Assembly: GCA_026874595.1 (NCBI GenBank)
Contig: CM049317.1
Coordinates: forward strand, 27,589,401-27,653,400
Source: Sipunculus nudus
Taxonomy: Eukaryota > Annelida > Sipuncula > Golfingiida > Sipunculidae
Direction of reading: 5' to 3'
DNA: 64,000 bases
Shown: piece by piece, positions 22,401 through 32,959 of the stretch
Layout of the letters: every line of letters begins with the position of its first letter
How positions within the stretch are numbered: position 1 is the stretch's first letter
Notes under the pieces: generated by a model
Database searches by the model: none
Seen by the model: only the letters and a program-made list of their open reading frames with translations
Told to the model about the DNA's origin: nothing
Position numbers and translations under genes: made by a program

Positions 22401-23299
22401 GCTTGACTTTAAGGAATTGGAGGAATTATGTAAAAGCTGACCTCAAAATGGTCTTCAGGGCGCACAGATTGGTGTACTATAAAAGCATCAAGCTGCATCT
22501 CTTGCTCGCTTTCATCTTCATACAAAGAGGCAAACATGTAGGCGGAGAGCTTGATGTTCTTCTCACCACATGCACATACAAACTGAGTAAAATGTTTGGT
22601 ATAAATGATGACACTGTCCTTCTTTAAAATATAGTATATATCACTGGTTGGCTGATTCTGCTGTATGTTGGTCCAGGGGTCATTGTTAGTGTTTCTATAA
22701 AAAGCTGCAGCAGTATGTCTATCAGATTTCTTTGGGAACACTATTTGTACAAAATCATTAAAGTTCCCTGTTGAGGTAAATTCCGCGACAGGTGTGATCC
22801 CCTGTGATGCGATTGAAGCACCAGTTGCAATACATATTATGTTCATAGAAATTTCAAAATATCTTCCCTGTGGTACTGCATTCCTTGGAATTGTAAGCGT
22901 CACGCCATATTTGCCTCTCAATATGACACCTCTGTCTCCCACACGGAAAGTTCGTAGACATTTCTTTCCGTCCATGGAAGATTGATGTCCAAACATAGAA
23001 CATAAGCGTCCAAAGGGTACAGAAATGTCTTTGCTCTTGTTCTGGGGAACAGTCATTGTTCTTGCATAGTTTAACTACAATCAAGATTCACCAGCAATTT
23101 TTTTTTATCTCAACAAATCAACACTTAAAGACAAATAAGAAAGTTTCCCGGTCGCCATGCTTAAGTAACCATGGTATCATTTATTCCCCCATTGTCACTA
23201 TTTAATACTTACGTAGTATCTTAGAACGGTGAGCAGAAGAAGAAACACCATTGGCCAACTCCGCAAGCATGCATACATATATTGTATTACCGATTCCAT
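10374..23299 (-). CDS. ZU5-UPA gene with duplicated tail exons, possibly continuing into a C2 domain
   Basis: Minus-strand exons in transcript order: 23299-23213, 23074-22442, 22158-21988, 21876-21688, 20906-20838, 20462-20382, 19836-19738, 19599-19519, then either terminal exon A (18913-18800) or further exons 18581-18480, 17860-17777, 16377-16276, 13403-13317, 12491-12390, 11782-11690, 10979-10824, 10532-10374, with alternative terminal exons at 18229-18095 and 17171-17037. Every exon is phase 0 at both ends, so nearly any combination keeps frame. Ending at terminal exon A gives about 507 aa: short hydrophobic N-terminus, ZU5, UPA-like, disordered tail. Whether the C2 exons belong to the same transcript is not shown by the sequence; a second gene starting within 13-18 kb is the alternative. 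Confidence 0.6.
12390..12491 (-). CDS. Exon upstream of the C2 module (34 codons, Pro-rich)
   Basis: Acceptor ATATTTAG and donor AAAG/GTGAAC, phase 0. Reads INSQKDKKMSEENLRSPSKR, then TRPVAPSPPTLPEK, a basic and proline-rich linker. A decayed copy lies at 17548-17633, tying the C2 end to the tail-exon array. Confidence 0.55.
12684..13174. mobile_element. GC-rich MITE-like element with terminal inverted repeats of about 90 bp
   Basis: 12684-12776 and 13090-13174 are inverted copies: the ends read GAAACAGTG and CACTGTTTC, followed by TTAAGTAATATTAT, CCCTGT, and GCGTGGTTCAGTGC, with one 8-base indel between arms. The core between them is about 310 bp and much richer in G+C than anything around it. 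No transposase is encoded; open frames on both strands in the core share no family features. Its right end abuts a TA tract at 13175. No clear target-site duplication was seen. Confidence 0.8.
13175..13234. repeat. (TA)n microsatellite
   Basis: An uninterrupted TA tract directly adjoining the right end of the MITE-like element. Confidence 0.95.
13317..13403 (-). CDS. Tail exon F2 (29 codons)
   Basis: Acceptor AGGATGAAG preceded by TTGTTATAG, donor CCG/GTGAGT, phase 0. Reads DEEYMSKYEGKRRTAEATSS and onward, ending in Pro-rich VPPTP. Possible relative of exon F1. Confidence 0.5.
13862..13905 (+). pseudogene. Possible LINE reverse transcriptase scrap
   Basis: A short frame reads RGVCQGSPVL, close to the G-V-x-Q-G-x-P-L motif of LINE-type reverse transcriptases. 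There is too little context to call a family. Confidence 0.25.
14044..15153. other. No gene recognised
   Basis: AT-rich intronic or intergenic sequence of the minus-strand array. It probably includes more decayed retroelement DNA next to the gypsy-like fragment, but no readable domain was found. Confidence 0.4.
15154..15300 (-). pseudogene. Ty3/gypsy-like reverse transcriptase remnant
   Basis: 49 open codons on the minus strand contain LEKSGGLKAIANNVVVYG, which aligns with the catalytic strand of Ty3/gypsy-type polymerases, where I-A-D-D is normal. Both catalytic aspartates are replaced by asparagine here, and stops flank the segment, so this is a dead fragment within the intron region of the tail-exon array. 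Confidence 0.5.
16276..16377 (-). CDS. Tail exon E2 (34 codons)
   Basis: Acceptor AATACTACAG and donor ATG/GTAAAA, phase 0. Reads KRNVRPTTIMRRNQSIENKT and onward, Lys/Glu-rich. Paralogue of exon E1 at 18480-18581. Confidence 0.5.
17037..17171 (-). CDS. Terminal exon C
   Basis: 44 codons and TAA, acceptor CTGTATTCAG, phase 0. Starts VHAQNKEHTSEAIKPTQL and carries PTDKACIKHIL. Third and most diverged member of the terminal-exon set. Confidence 0.6.
   Translation of the reverse strand, partial: VHAQNKEHTSEAIKPTQLSFENPSEPTDKACIKHILNCKKNYKC
17548..17633 (-). pseudogene. Decayed duplicate of the exon at 12390-12491
   Basis: Acceptor GTTACTTAG followed by ISNQKDTQVSVENIEP, parallel to INSQKDKKMSEEN at 12491. 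The copy reaches an in-frame TAA near 17559, while the old donor (GAG/GTGAAC) is still visible near 17530. It is either a broken cassette or an additional short terminal exon. Confidence 0.45.
17777..17860 (-). CDS. Tail exon F1 (28 codons)
   Basis: Acceptor CTGTTTAAG and donor ACG/GTCAGT, phase 0. Reads GSRTTSNEEEMKRNLGAHFS and onward. Possibly related to the 29-codon exon at 13317-13403. Confidence 0.5.
18095..18229 (-). CDS. Terminal exon B
   Basis: 44 codons and TAA, acceptor TTTTTTTAAG, phase 0. Starts YQNEKKEDSSKIIEPTQL and carries STDKACIEHTLS. Close duplicate of terminal exon A, with a longer end. Confidence 0.6.
   Translation of the reverse strand, partial: YQNEKKEDSSKIIEPTQLHCEKVKESTDKACIEHTLSSNLYKIL
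18480..18581 (-). CDS. Tail exon E1 (34 codons)
   Basis: Phase-0 exon with acceptor CCGCTAAG (weak) and donor ATG/GTAAAA. Reads EGDVGPAAMKHPNNSTESKP and onward. Exactly the same length (102 bp) as, and clearly homologous to, 16276-16377, including the donor and flanking GTAAAAATCC. Confidence 0.5.
18800..18913 (-). CDS. Terminal exon A
   Basis: 37 codons and TAA after acceptor TTTTTTTAG, phase 0. Starts YQNEKKEDSSERI and ends with STDKACIEHILS. The STDKACIEH core and a preceding P-x-Q-L are shared with terminal exons B and C, so these ends are under protein-level constraint rather than being chance stops. Confidence 0.65.
   Translation of the reverse strand, partial: YQNEKKEDSSERIDPSQLLVEKIKESTDKACIEHILS
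19519..19599 (-). CDS. Exon 8: Pro/Gly-containing tail exon
   Basis: 27 codons (ETPADPGTKEGGLLYIPPEE and seven more), acceptor TTTCCCTACAG and donor CCA/GTGAGT, phase 0. The LLYIPPEE segment could be a short linear motif; function unknown. Confidence 0.55.
19738..19836 (-). CDS. Exon 7: disordered tail exon
   Basis: 33 codons (starts DQEIKSKENRTEDV), acceptor GCATTACAG and donor AAC/GTGAGG, phase 0. No domain. Confidence 0.5.
20382..20462 (-). CDS. Exon 6: disordered tail exon
   Basis: 27 codons (starts ESDTNETALVENRV), acceptor CGTTTTACAG and donor CTG/GTGAGG, phase 0. Charged and without a recognisable domain. Confidence 0.5.
20838..20906 (-). CDS. Exon 5: Ser/Lys-rich tail exon
   Basis: 23 codons (GKDTSSKRSSRSKKLEHTQP plus KKK), acceptor ATATTTCAG and donor AAA/GTAATA, phase 0. 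The clustered basic residues suggest a nuclear-localisation-like or phospholipid-binding tract; no domain. Confidence 0.5.
21688..21876 (-). CDS. Exon 4: UPA-like, second part
   Basis: 63 codons, acceptor TTTTTTTCCAG and donor CAG/GTATGT, phase 0. Contains ATFFFQSNSQ and VLAQLRFFVKSG, a strand pattern parallel to MFIIRRELDK and YSILLTVHC in the 69-codon exon at 6491-6697. Confidence 0.65.
21988..22158 (-). CDS. Exon 3: UPA-like, first part
   Basis: 57 codons, acceptor TTAATTTAG and donor AAAG/GTATAT, phase 0. Starts SLRKRHKAIP and contains LEVKCVITDSGWHLRGS. It matches the 55-codon exon at 6189-6353 in position, size and phase. Confidence 0.65.
22442..23074 (-). CDS. Exon 2: ZU5 domain
   Basis: 211 codons, phase 0, acceptor ATTGTAG and donor GAG/GTCAGC. 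ZU5 features are a Gly-rich strand (DRGVILRGKYGVTLTIPRNA), a GITPVAEF strand, and the VIIYTKHFTQFVCACG segment that matches the + strand gene's VLLYTKRSTKFLCTCD. Same single-exon ZU5 layout as 5391-6002, so the two genes share ancestry. Confidence 0.82.
23213..23299 (-). CDS. Exon 1: start codon and hydrophobic N-terminus
   Basis: The ATG has a favourable context (A at -3, G at +4). It encodes 29 residues ending in a hydrophobic run (PMVFLLLLTVL), then TAC/GTAAGT, a strong donor in phase 0. The run is short: it could be a signal peptide or a signal anchor. ZU5 domains are cytosolic in known proteins, so an anchor or lost ectodomain is plausible. Confidence 0.6.
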
Positions 23300-24381
23300 C
23301 CTGGTCTGATTATCTTTAAGAAAAGACGTGTTTTGGTTAAATTTAATACGATTGTAGTGAAGGTAAAATAGTGTACCGATTATGTGTAATGTTCCAATCT
23401 GACTCCATTAGGTTTACGGTTTATTTCTCAAACTAAAGATTTTAAATTTTATGAGAGCGCTTGCATTCATATTTTTAAAACAACGTCTGTGAGTTAAGTA
23501 TAGTTATATATGGTTATCCATTCCCGTTTATGACAGTCCAGCTGGTGCGTCGTCTATTATACCTTTTAAGTTTTATTGTAAATATTTTATTATATACGTG
23601 TTCGTCTCAACATCATGTTTGTTCATAAGATAGAGCATGAATAAAGTAAAGGTTAAAATAATATCCTGTCAGGCTGCAACTTTACAACAATCTGTCTGTC
23701 TGTCCGTCTATATATCGATATTGTCAAAAATTCAACCTCAAGTCATTCACACAACCGAAAGTTCCTTGGCAATGCTGTTATCTACTTTTGTCATACTCTA
23801 GACTTGTAACTTTAAGTTATTGTATTAAGCTGGGTGTTCTTTTCCTTCCTTCCGGTGTGGTATTCCTGAAATAATCCGCTCACTCTCGCTTCTAAAGCAT
23901 GCTGTGGCCAATCATCGATTAAAATCAGGTCTCGATATTTCATTTTCCAGTCACAAGTCTATATACTGTGCTTTAACATATCAATGTGATATGAAGGAAC
24001 TAAGGTTGTGTGAATGAACTGATGTTAAATCCTAGACAGATATATGTATCCGTCGTACTGTCTGCCTGTCTATCTATCTATTAGGGCTGTACTCGGGCTG
24101 GAATTAAGCGCTCACGCCTATCCCTCCCCGCAGTTAGGAACACCCGAAGCCCACCACCTTGCACTTCTAAAATCCCGCCCACACGTAGCAAGGGAAAATA
24201 TCGACATGGACCCGCTCTATACATTAATCGTTAAGATCCCACCCGCCCGGCATTTAAAAAAAACAGAATCAACGCGCGTTCAACCCACAAATAAACTGAA
24301 ATATTATTAATGTATTTATGACAGTATTGACCATCCTTTCTGGTTTATGCTGTTATTTCGTATAACTAGTGCGTGTATTCA

Positions 24382-24486
24382 CCCTCTTATATTTGTACTT
24401 CAACTGACTAAATGCAACTAAATTAAGTCCCTTCCCTCTTATATTTGTACTTCACCTGACTAAATACAACTAAATTAAGTCCCTTC
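24382..24486. repeat. Tandem duplication, 52-bp unit
   Basis: Two copies of a unit with CCCTCTTATATTTGTACTTC and CTAAATTAAGTCCCTTC, differing at only a few bases. Confidence 0.9.
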
Positions 24487-24597
24487 TTTGACAAAAATCG
24501 TCGCAAAAAATAAATTGATATAACAAATAAAAATCAAATATTGCCTATATGAGATCAAGTTAAAAGTAATAAAAATATAACAACATAATGAGAATAG

Positions 24598-24720
24598 GTG
24601 CTATTATTATGTCTGTTAAGAGGTGTTTGATCTGTATTCTTTAGGAATTATGAAGAAGATGATTGTGAAATCAGGTGCTGTTATTATGTCTGTTAAGAGG
24701 TGCTTGATTTCTATTCTTGA
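24598..24720. repeat. Imperfect duplication, 77-bp spacing
   Basis: Two copies of GTGCTATTATTATGTCTG or its one-base variant, each followed by TTAAGAGGTG and a TTGAT segment. Confidence 0.8.
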
Positions 24721-26422
24721 GCAATATCTTATTTGACAAACGCAAGATATTAGCACCAAATCAGTAAATACTTTTACTGTACTAGTCAATATGTACTTGA
24801 TGATGTCCAAGTTTTAAATGAATAATAATACCATTAGTGTTCAAAACAAAGTGCATATATATTAAATATTATAACCTCATTAAAGCATTCTGCTTGGAAG
24901 ATGTAGAGCTTTATACTAGTAAGTGAACTTTGACATAGGGACAAACCTCAGTTTCGTAAAGAAGCTTTCCAAATGCCGACGGAGCCAGACGCAGCTAATG
25001 CAATTTTGATTAAAAGTTTAAATGTAGTTATACTCCTAGTTAAGTAATATCTATTATAATGATGATAGGTCATACCTGCGAATTTATGACTAGCCACAAA
25101 CAGGCCTATACAAGGGACGCGTTTAGATAATCTGTACAACACCGTGGTATTGCAACTTTTTCTAGTATCATTGTCAGTGGCCTCTGCTAGATAAACCTAT
25201 CAACAATTTCATAGAATATTTCTTGTGCAAAACTTTCATATGAGCAATTCTCCCTTTGACACTTAACTACTTCCTTTCCGAAATGGAATAACCGAATGGC
25301 AAACAGCATACACGTGCATTCTATGCATGTACTAAGTATGATATATGCCTACTGAAACTATTACTTGCTTTGGTTATAGCCCTGTAAAATACTACGGATC
25401 ACGTATGCATGAAATCGAGAAACCGAGTAAAATTTTCCATGATGATTAACATTTTACTTGGCTATAACTGATTTCTCACATGCTCCACCTCCACACCAAA
25501 TGAAATTCCTATCAGCTGTTTTGTTGTAATACTTTTAACTGGTCTAGCTTTTCGTGACTGCATATGTACGGCATAGGGTTCTGGATATCCTGGAATAGAA
25601 AGGTCGGGAAAACTCATGAGAATTGATATCGCTTGCCGGGAAAAGAATCACATATATTGAACTTTTGTGATATGACATGAAAACCTAGGTAATGTGAGAC
25701 CTCAGTAAAATATTCAAAGGGCTAATAAATTTAGCTAAATAGTGTTTATGAATTTAAAACTCTTGAACAAAACTTTGCGACCGCGTTGGGGTATTCGTGT
25801 TTTATAGCTGTATTCGTGTTTCTTTGTGTTTATTGCAAATATGTTGTGGCGTATACATGATTCATATATCCTTATATGTTAACATTCCTCCTCTGCATGT
25901 TTACATTATACACCGGCGAACTTTTTATATAATCAAGACTGAACTTTACAAACAACATCGACCGTGATCTTTATGTTATTATGTAAGCATATTAAATGAA
26001 GATTATTCATCTTTTTTCCTGAAGGACAGAGTATTAGATCGGATGTGATCCAGATAAAGAGCCTGATTCCCTACCTATATAATTCATATTGAACAGCGGA
26101 ATCCTTTTCGAACGGCCATTTTGAGTGACGCCCGGTCTTTATCTATGTTTGCACGGTACAGATATCTAGCGCTCACACAGGAACGATCAGTGCAGAGGCC
26201 GTGGAGCACTGTTTACAGGTATTTTTTTTTCGCCCAGGCGGGCACACTTGTTGGTGTTTGGTCTTGGAGATAAAGACACGCAGGCCTAGATCGTTGTAAC
26301 ACTTAATGTTATGGGATTGTATTATTAGAATATAAACAATTACAGAAATAACAACATTGAAAACTCAAACAACTTAGAAACATAGAAAGCAATAGCAAAT
26401 ATTTAGACTTTCTACAGAATGC

Positions 26423-26465
<43 letters not shown>

Positions 26466-26934
26466 TATATTAAAATATATATGTGTATATATATACATAT
26501 TTATATTCACACCCACCATCACAACATTACCGGTAGAAATATTCATTTTCAGACACCCTGGTAAGGATTTATATCAAATATTTAAATTATACGTACATGT
26601 ATACAGTGTATATATATCATATAATTATATATATATATATACTTTATAAGTATATATTTTAGATAAAGTATATTATAATTTATATCACACGATTAAATCA
26701 TCAATTACATGTCTTTATTATTAATCTAGCCTTAGAACTTTCAAATGTATAAAGACCGATCTCTGAATATTGACAACACACATCACCGGTTGCCTGAAGC
26801 CTTGTACATCTTGAAAAAAAGTCAAAATATATTGCCCACAATAGCATTGGAGAAGCATTTTTGTTGTGTTCCCTTTAAATTGCTCGTTTAATATCATACT
26901 TGGTAATTAATCCATTATGCTACAGCACAGGTAC

Positions 26935-27288
26935 TTTTATCAAGTAAGCTAGAGGCGGCGTACACGAACAGGTCATGACGGTCCCCATGTGCACTGTGAA
27001 CATAGATATTGATAAATGAATAGGTCAAGTAGGTGCCTACCTGAGAGCAAAGCCACCCCGGTAACCAAACTATGCAAACTGTTCTGATTTGCATAGAGGT
27101 CGTCCAGGGTCACTCTTTGACACAGTTGTCAGGGTTACGAGTACAATCCTGTGTCATAATACAAGGGTTGACGGTAAACACTCATGCATATGAAGAGAAG
27201 ACCTTTTGAGTCTATCCGACATAACGTTTAGTTTAAGGGCTTGAATGAATAAAACGCTTTGTCGTTGGCGCCATCTAGGAAATCGTAT

Positions 27289-27338
<50 letters not shown>

Positions 27339-28330
27339 CGCCAACAACAGTGTCTTTCGGCTCTCTCCTAACTATGCCCATACACCTGCCACTGCCCTCA
27401 TATCCCGTAGATAGATTGCATAACCTCCATGTGCTCTGAACCGGCTTCTGTTACATAGGGGAAGAGCGCATGTCCCAAAGCCTGGAGATCGTTGGTTCGA
27501 ATCTAAGCCGAGGCGGTGAGGTTTTTCACGGCCGGCCCCCGACCAAGCGCTCAGCGGGTTAAATAAAAAGGCTGTGCCCCACAGCTGTGTATCACTCAAA
27601 TATGAGTGCTTCTGTGGGAGGTTCCTCGGTGTTATGACCCAGCAATGGGGAAAGTTACACACCCAGGACCCGTAGGTGCGGTAGACACGTGGCCTAGGTA
27701 ACACAAGGATAAAAATAAAATAATGGGAGTAGTCAAGTAGTCTCAAACTAAAATGGCAGATGTACATACTTAGGTTAAGAATTACTTAAGTCATCATTGA
27801 AAAATAAAGCCGTTACAACTACCAAAACAATTTATATAAAAAAAGAAAATCAATCCACGCGCTCTTTTTAAACCCTGACATATGTATTAATTTGCGTTTA
27901 CATATTGGTATAACGCAGTTAAAAAAAAATTCTTGCACAAGCTTGTGGATAATAATCCATATATATCTATAATAGATCAATTAATATATTGACTGATCTG
28001 GTATTTGCAGTTCAGATTCATTATTCAGATGATACGTTAGATCCATGGCACACAAAAATACAAGAGATGTACCTTCCACATAGCACATGTCAATGCTGGA
28101 ATGGCGTGTATAGCTGTAATCATAGGTATATTGTCACACTATAAATGCTTATGCAGCCATGATAACCTAGCAAACTAGCATGTTCTTGTTACCTTTTTGA
28201 TTTGAATTTACTTTTTGTACCTAAATGCCAATAAGTAGTAGTGGCTGCTCACACATCTGTACCAACCAGTATTCAACTATGTATGGGAGCAAACCATTAT
28301 GTTTGATTTGATAACACTATAATCAGTTGT
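26935..28330. repeat. Copy of the unclassified repeat family, split by a SINE
   Basis: 26935-27425 matches the inverse of 40085-40440, and parts match 33440-33650 directly (TGCAAACTGTTCTGATTT, GTTGTCAG, ATAGATTGC). 27990-28150 matches 34240-34350. The SINE at 27439-27725 interrupts the copy, so this copy is older than that SINE insertion. Confidence 0.7.
27439..27725 (+). mobile_element. tRNA-derived SINE, copy 2
   Basis: Box B-like TGGTTCGAATCTA is well kept; the box A region (GGGGAAGAGCGC) is slightly changed. The body matches copy 1 at 9118-9406 (for example AAGGCTGTGCCC, ACACACCCAGGACCC, GGTGCGGTAG) and the tail is AAAATAAAATAA. An antisense open frame over it is a by-product. Confidence 0.85.
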
Positions 28331-31019
28331 ATAACGGGACAATCTTCAGACCCTGAAATAAAGACAACATACATTTATCTTAATCTTATTGTTACTATTT
28401 GGCATATACCGTCACATGTTACCTGTGAACACAGCTGGTTAATTGTGTCCATTTATCAAATATGTACAAAAATATATTTTTAAGGGCATATTTGTTGCAA
28501 TATATTTTAATTATTCGGTATCGCAAACGTTCAACGTTTCATTGTTGTTTACGGTTATGTCAGTTATAATACATGGTTTTAGCTACACCAGGGATTTTTG
28601 TAAACGTAGACAGTCCTCAAATGCATGCACTTGCACGACTGGGCATATTTTTAATAATCTTTGTGTATTAACGTATTTTGCGGTCACGTGACGTGACGAT
28701 TATATGTGAATCAGGCAATATATACGAATTAAACGATGTTACCATAGTCATTCTTTCGGACCGCTGCACCCCTTTTATGCTTTAGTTAGCAAGCTGTGAG
28801 CAAAAGTACCATCCTTTATTGTAAAGCCGTAATTTTCCAACCGTTTGTGTGATTACACATGCACAAACAATGCATACGGACTATGGTTTATACAATGTTC
28901 ATGTTGTGTAATTCCAAAGCAAATCTAAAAAGAAAATAAATCTCTGACGGATATAGGTGGCACGTTTTATTGAATGAACATTATCTTAACCTCATGGCTA
29001 GAATGAATTTATATTTTAACATTTGGATCTCAGATTTAACATGCACCGTGAAGTGAATTATCCAGGCATCAAAATCTGCCGTTAAGATGACCGACTGACT
29101 GACTGAGAAGTATTGTCCATTTTCAAGTCTTTTCCTGTAATCCACTGGCCGTGATAGAAGTCAGGCACGATACAAAAATAATGTAAAGCAACCCTCGTAT
29201 GCAATACTATCATCATAATAATTCATCATCTTGACTCTTCTGTGTTATGTCCTGGACAATCGATGGCTGAATAACTGTATGTCTCCAACCAATCTTTGTG
29301 CTAATTCAGATTGTTTTGTCTGGCAGTCAAGACACACAGGTTCAGCTAGAGGGTTTATTATTTGTAAACGTTTATACACAACGGTTGTAAGTTTGCATTT
29401 GTATACATTTCAAATGTGTTTTCATAATAAAATAATCATGAAACTTCCTCGCCTTATAATATCAGAAAACAAAAGGTGTTTTATTTAAATGACCACTCTG
29501 CATTCAAATTAAAAGTACTTATACAAAATGTTTTTCTTATAGAACAAATTGCTATTTACTTGGAAGTTATAAGATCACAATGGACAGTAGAGGTATTCAG
29601 TTCGATTGGGATGCATTTGGGTTACCGAGATCCTTAACGTAATGGATTGATATAACAATAACTATAGATTAATATAATAATAAATGAATAATTGCTGACT
29701 CAACTTAATATATGAATAATATGAATAACAATAATATCGTTAATAATAGAGCAGCACCCAACCAACACCTGCTGTATTATCACCAAACATTATTGACGTA
29801 TCGTCCAGAAATACACTGTAACCCATGTAGGCCCATTATCAAATGTGTTTACGACCATATTGTTTCCTGCTGCCCTGATAGATAACGCGCTCGTCATCAG
29901 TGGAGATATGTCCTCATGACCTTCGATGTACATAGGTAGTGTCAGCCAAAACGATCATGAATACCTATGACTAGATTTGCCAACCCGTGGATAAGTACTC
30001 CAAAGCACATCTGGAAGCACGATATAAGCACGCATACTCTAAAAAGACATTCTCGATATTTAATTACTGGTGACAATAATTCTTTTGGCCTTGCAGCCAA
30101 GGCAACATTAATTTATCTTAACCATTTTCAGATTAGTGTCACACATGTTCCGGGTATACGCAGTATATTTTATTGTGTCCTCACGCAAGCGGGTCATTGT
30201 AGATGCAGAGAAAAGAAACAGACAAATAAATACATTATCTGTGAACCATGAAACCAGAGTTTGATACATCGTGTTCATTTGAAAAATGTTAATTAAAGGG
30301 ACAATCGTCTAACACTGTGGTTAAGACATAAATTTATACTTATCTAATGTATCCTTATTATCTGGCCACCAGTGTCACATGAATAATTTATCGTCTGCCT
30401 ATCCCACCTTGAGTTAATATATGTTGTAGATTTACTTGAATGGATTTCTTTACGTTAGCTAAACGTCCTTCATTTGTTACAAAATAATGTATAAATAAAT
30501 TAAATTATTATTTTATACGAAACACTTATTAGTAATTATACATGTTTTTTTTTTAATTATTGCTATGCCGCGTACTCGCACTGTTTGAATTGCCCATAAA
30601 CACTGTTCACAAGACGGACTCAACCAATTCTGATACGTACATGGGATTATGTCACATAATACAGTGATACCGAACACCCCCTAAAGGTTATGCTGTGCAC
30701 TTTTATTCAAACTGATTCGTTGAAGCACCTTTTCTGTGTACGTTTATTTGTTTTAACGTATTATCCGTCATGGGACTTAACGTTCTAATTTGAATAAAGC
30801 CCTAATTAAATTAGGTAAGGCTACTCACGTATGATTGTTAGTTCGAATGTGTATGCATTTTAACTTTAGTTTTCTAATGTTTTATCTTCATAAATAAATT
30901 CCTATTCAATCTAAGAATAAATTTATTTAAATCTAATGAAATAAATAAATCTATCTCAACTGAAATATGACTCTTTTGCCTAGTATGTTGTTCATAATGG
31001 AGAACCACCATCGAAATCC

Positions 31020-31400
31020 TGCTGTATTATCACCATAAGTCTCTAAGTAGGTGTCCAATCACCCTTTGAACCCTACAGACCACTAATTAAAAGTGTTTAC
31101 GCCATATTTTCCCCTGCTTATCTAATAGTGCACGTGCCCGGCATGAGCAGAGATTGTCCACATTGTACAGAGATTTTCCAGATTGAAATCTAGTGAAATT
31201 TATAAATACATTTAAAATGTTATATGACTATTATGTCTAATTTGTTGTTTATAATGGAGAAGCACCATCGAAACCCTGCTGTATTATCACCGTAAGTCGA
31301 TGAATCGGTGTTCAAACGACCTTTGAACCCTACAGACGTTTAAGCCATATTTCAACAGCTTATCTGATAGTACACGTGTCCGGCATGAGCGGATATTGTC
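31020..31400. repeat. Direct duplication of about 240 bp inside the left arm
   Basis: 31020-31160 and 31260-31400 share CTGCTGTATTATCACC, TTTGAACCCTACAGAC and CCGGCATGAGC. A further, more diverged copy starts near 29768. The mirrored pair in the right arm is 42310-42450 and 42555-42700. Confidence 0.8.
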
Positions 31401-32164
31401 CACATGACAATATGCTAAAAGGTACGCATCTACTGTCAACAACTATCTTTAGTAGCGCAGTAATAAGAGTAGCCGACTCTTGGATATGTGGGACAAGCAT
31501 AGATACAAATAGCATTTTTGGTATGTTAAATGCTTTACAGGTAGCCCTGACACAATACACATTGCATTATATTGGATCGAGATAAAAGGTACAACCGTTT
31601 GCTGACACATGACTATACATACATGTCCGAATATATCATGGGTCATGTATTGCCATCCGATTTTCCTATAACTTATTTCAAGGCATATCAAACTGATATG
31701 CAAATGAAAATGCATAATGTACAGTACATGCATAAAAGACAGGATTGTATTCCTAGCCTTAGCAAAGAAGATTATAATATATGTCATAATATATAATATA
31801 TTCGAAGCTCTGTTAATACCATATACAAATAGGTCCAACGAGACCACACCAGACTAACTTTTACCCAACATGTTAATAAAAATTATGCATAAGATAAGCT
31901 AGCACATAAAATAACCTGACACATCTCACCATGATATATTGACAATATATTATTCTGCTTACGCTCCTACTACAAAAAACTTTTATCGCATATCTAATTC
32001 TATTCTTTATATCCTTTGTATATTAACATCTAGAAACCTTACAAATCATCGCAAATAAAATTATTGTAATAAACGGTTCTAGTAAAGAATGAACCAAATA
32101 ATTCATCTCGCACTCACACACACACTTTATATATATATATGTGTGTGTGTGTGTATACATAGTG

Positions 32165-32265
32165 TTGTGCCGATCCGTCGATTAAATCGATAATTGTTCA
32201 GTGTCTTTTAAAATCAATTAAATCGATTGCATTTTTGCATAATCGATTAAAAACGATTATGTATG
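32165..32265. repeat. Cluster of ATCGATTA-type inverted motifs
   Basis: Five or more copies of CGATTA, ATCGATTA or the complement TAATCGAT in about 100 bp, able to form alternative hairpins. This is probably part of a DNA-element end; family not recognised. Confidence 0.45.
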
Positions 32266-32418
32266 CACATGTAAAAAATCTAATAATGACAGAGATATAC
32301 ATACACGAAGTAACGAACAACATTAAAACGAAACCTTTCGCAGCCATCAAACGTCCGCTTGCAAGTCGACGGTGGATGCTGATGTATAAATTGTTTCATA
32401 TATATGAAACATATATTG

Positions 32419-32466
<48 letters not shown>

Positions 32467-32959
32467 TTTAACCTCGCCTAACAGCCACCTAAGTATACCA
32501 ATCACCTCAAAATTACGACCACATTTTCATGGTCTCGATGTTTTTGCTCTTTATATCATATATTTAAAAAGTTATCATTCTAAAAGTGAGATATTAAATG
32601 CTATATCCTATTAAATGCATGTTTAGAACTGCACAGATGTAGTATATGATTAACCTCGATTAAATTAAAATAAAATATGTTTCCTCCGTATTAATTTATG
32701 TTTCTTCCACTGTTACTTTTTATTTGATAGAAAGCGTCCCTTGTAATATCCGTGTTGAATAACAATCAAATGAGCGCATACCTCCGCCATCGTACAGGGT
32801 TCGCCCCTTTATCTTGACTTGCAGTAACATTTTATTATTGCTTTGCTGTTTCGGTGAAACAGGTTCACAAATTAGTCCAGCAGGGCATCCAATTAATGCC
32901 TGTAGAACCATTCCTGTTTTATTTTAAAGAATCTCAATAAGGCTTTTGCAAAGAACCCA

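Larger units (their letters stand above)
23300..26930. other. Gene-free stretch upstream of the minus-strand ZU5 gene
   Basis: No exon with domain character on either strand. It should contain the promoter of the minus-strand gene, but no core element is clear enough to call. Two small tandem duplications lie at 24382-24486 and 24598-24720, and a (TA)n tract at 26425-26461. Confidence 0.5.
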
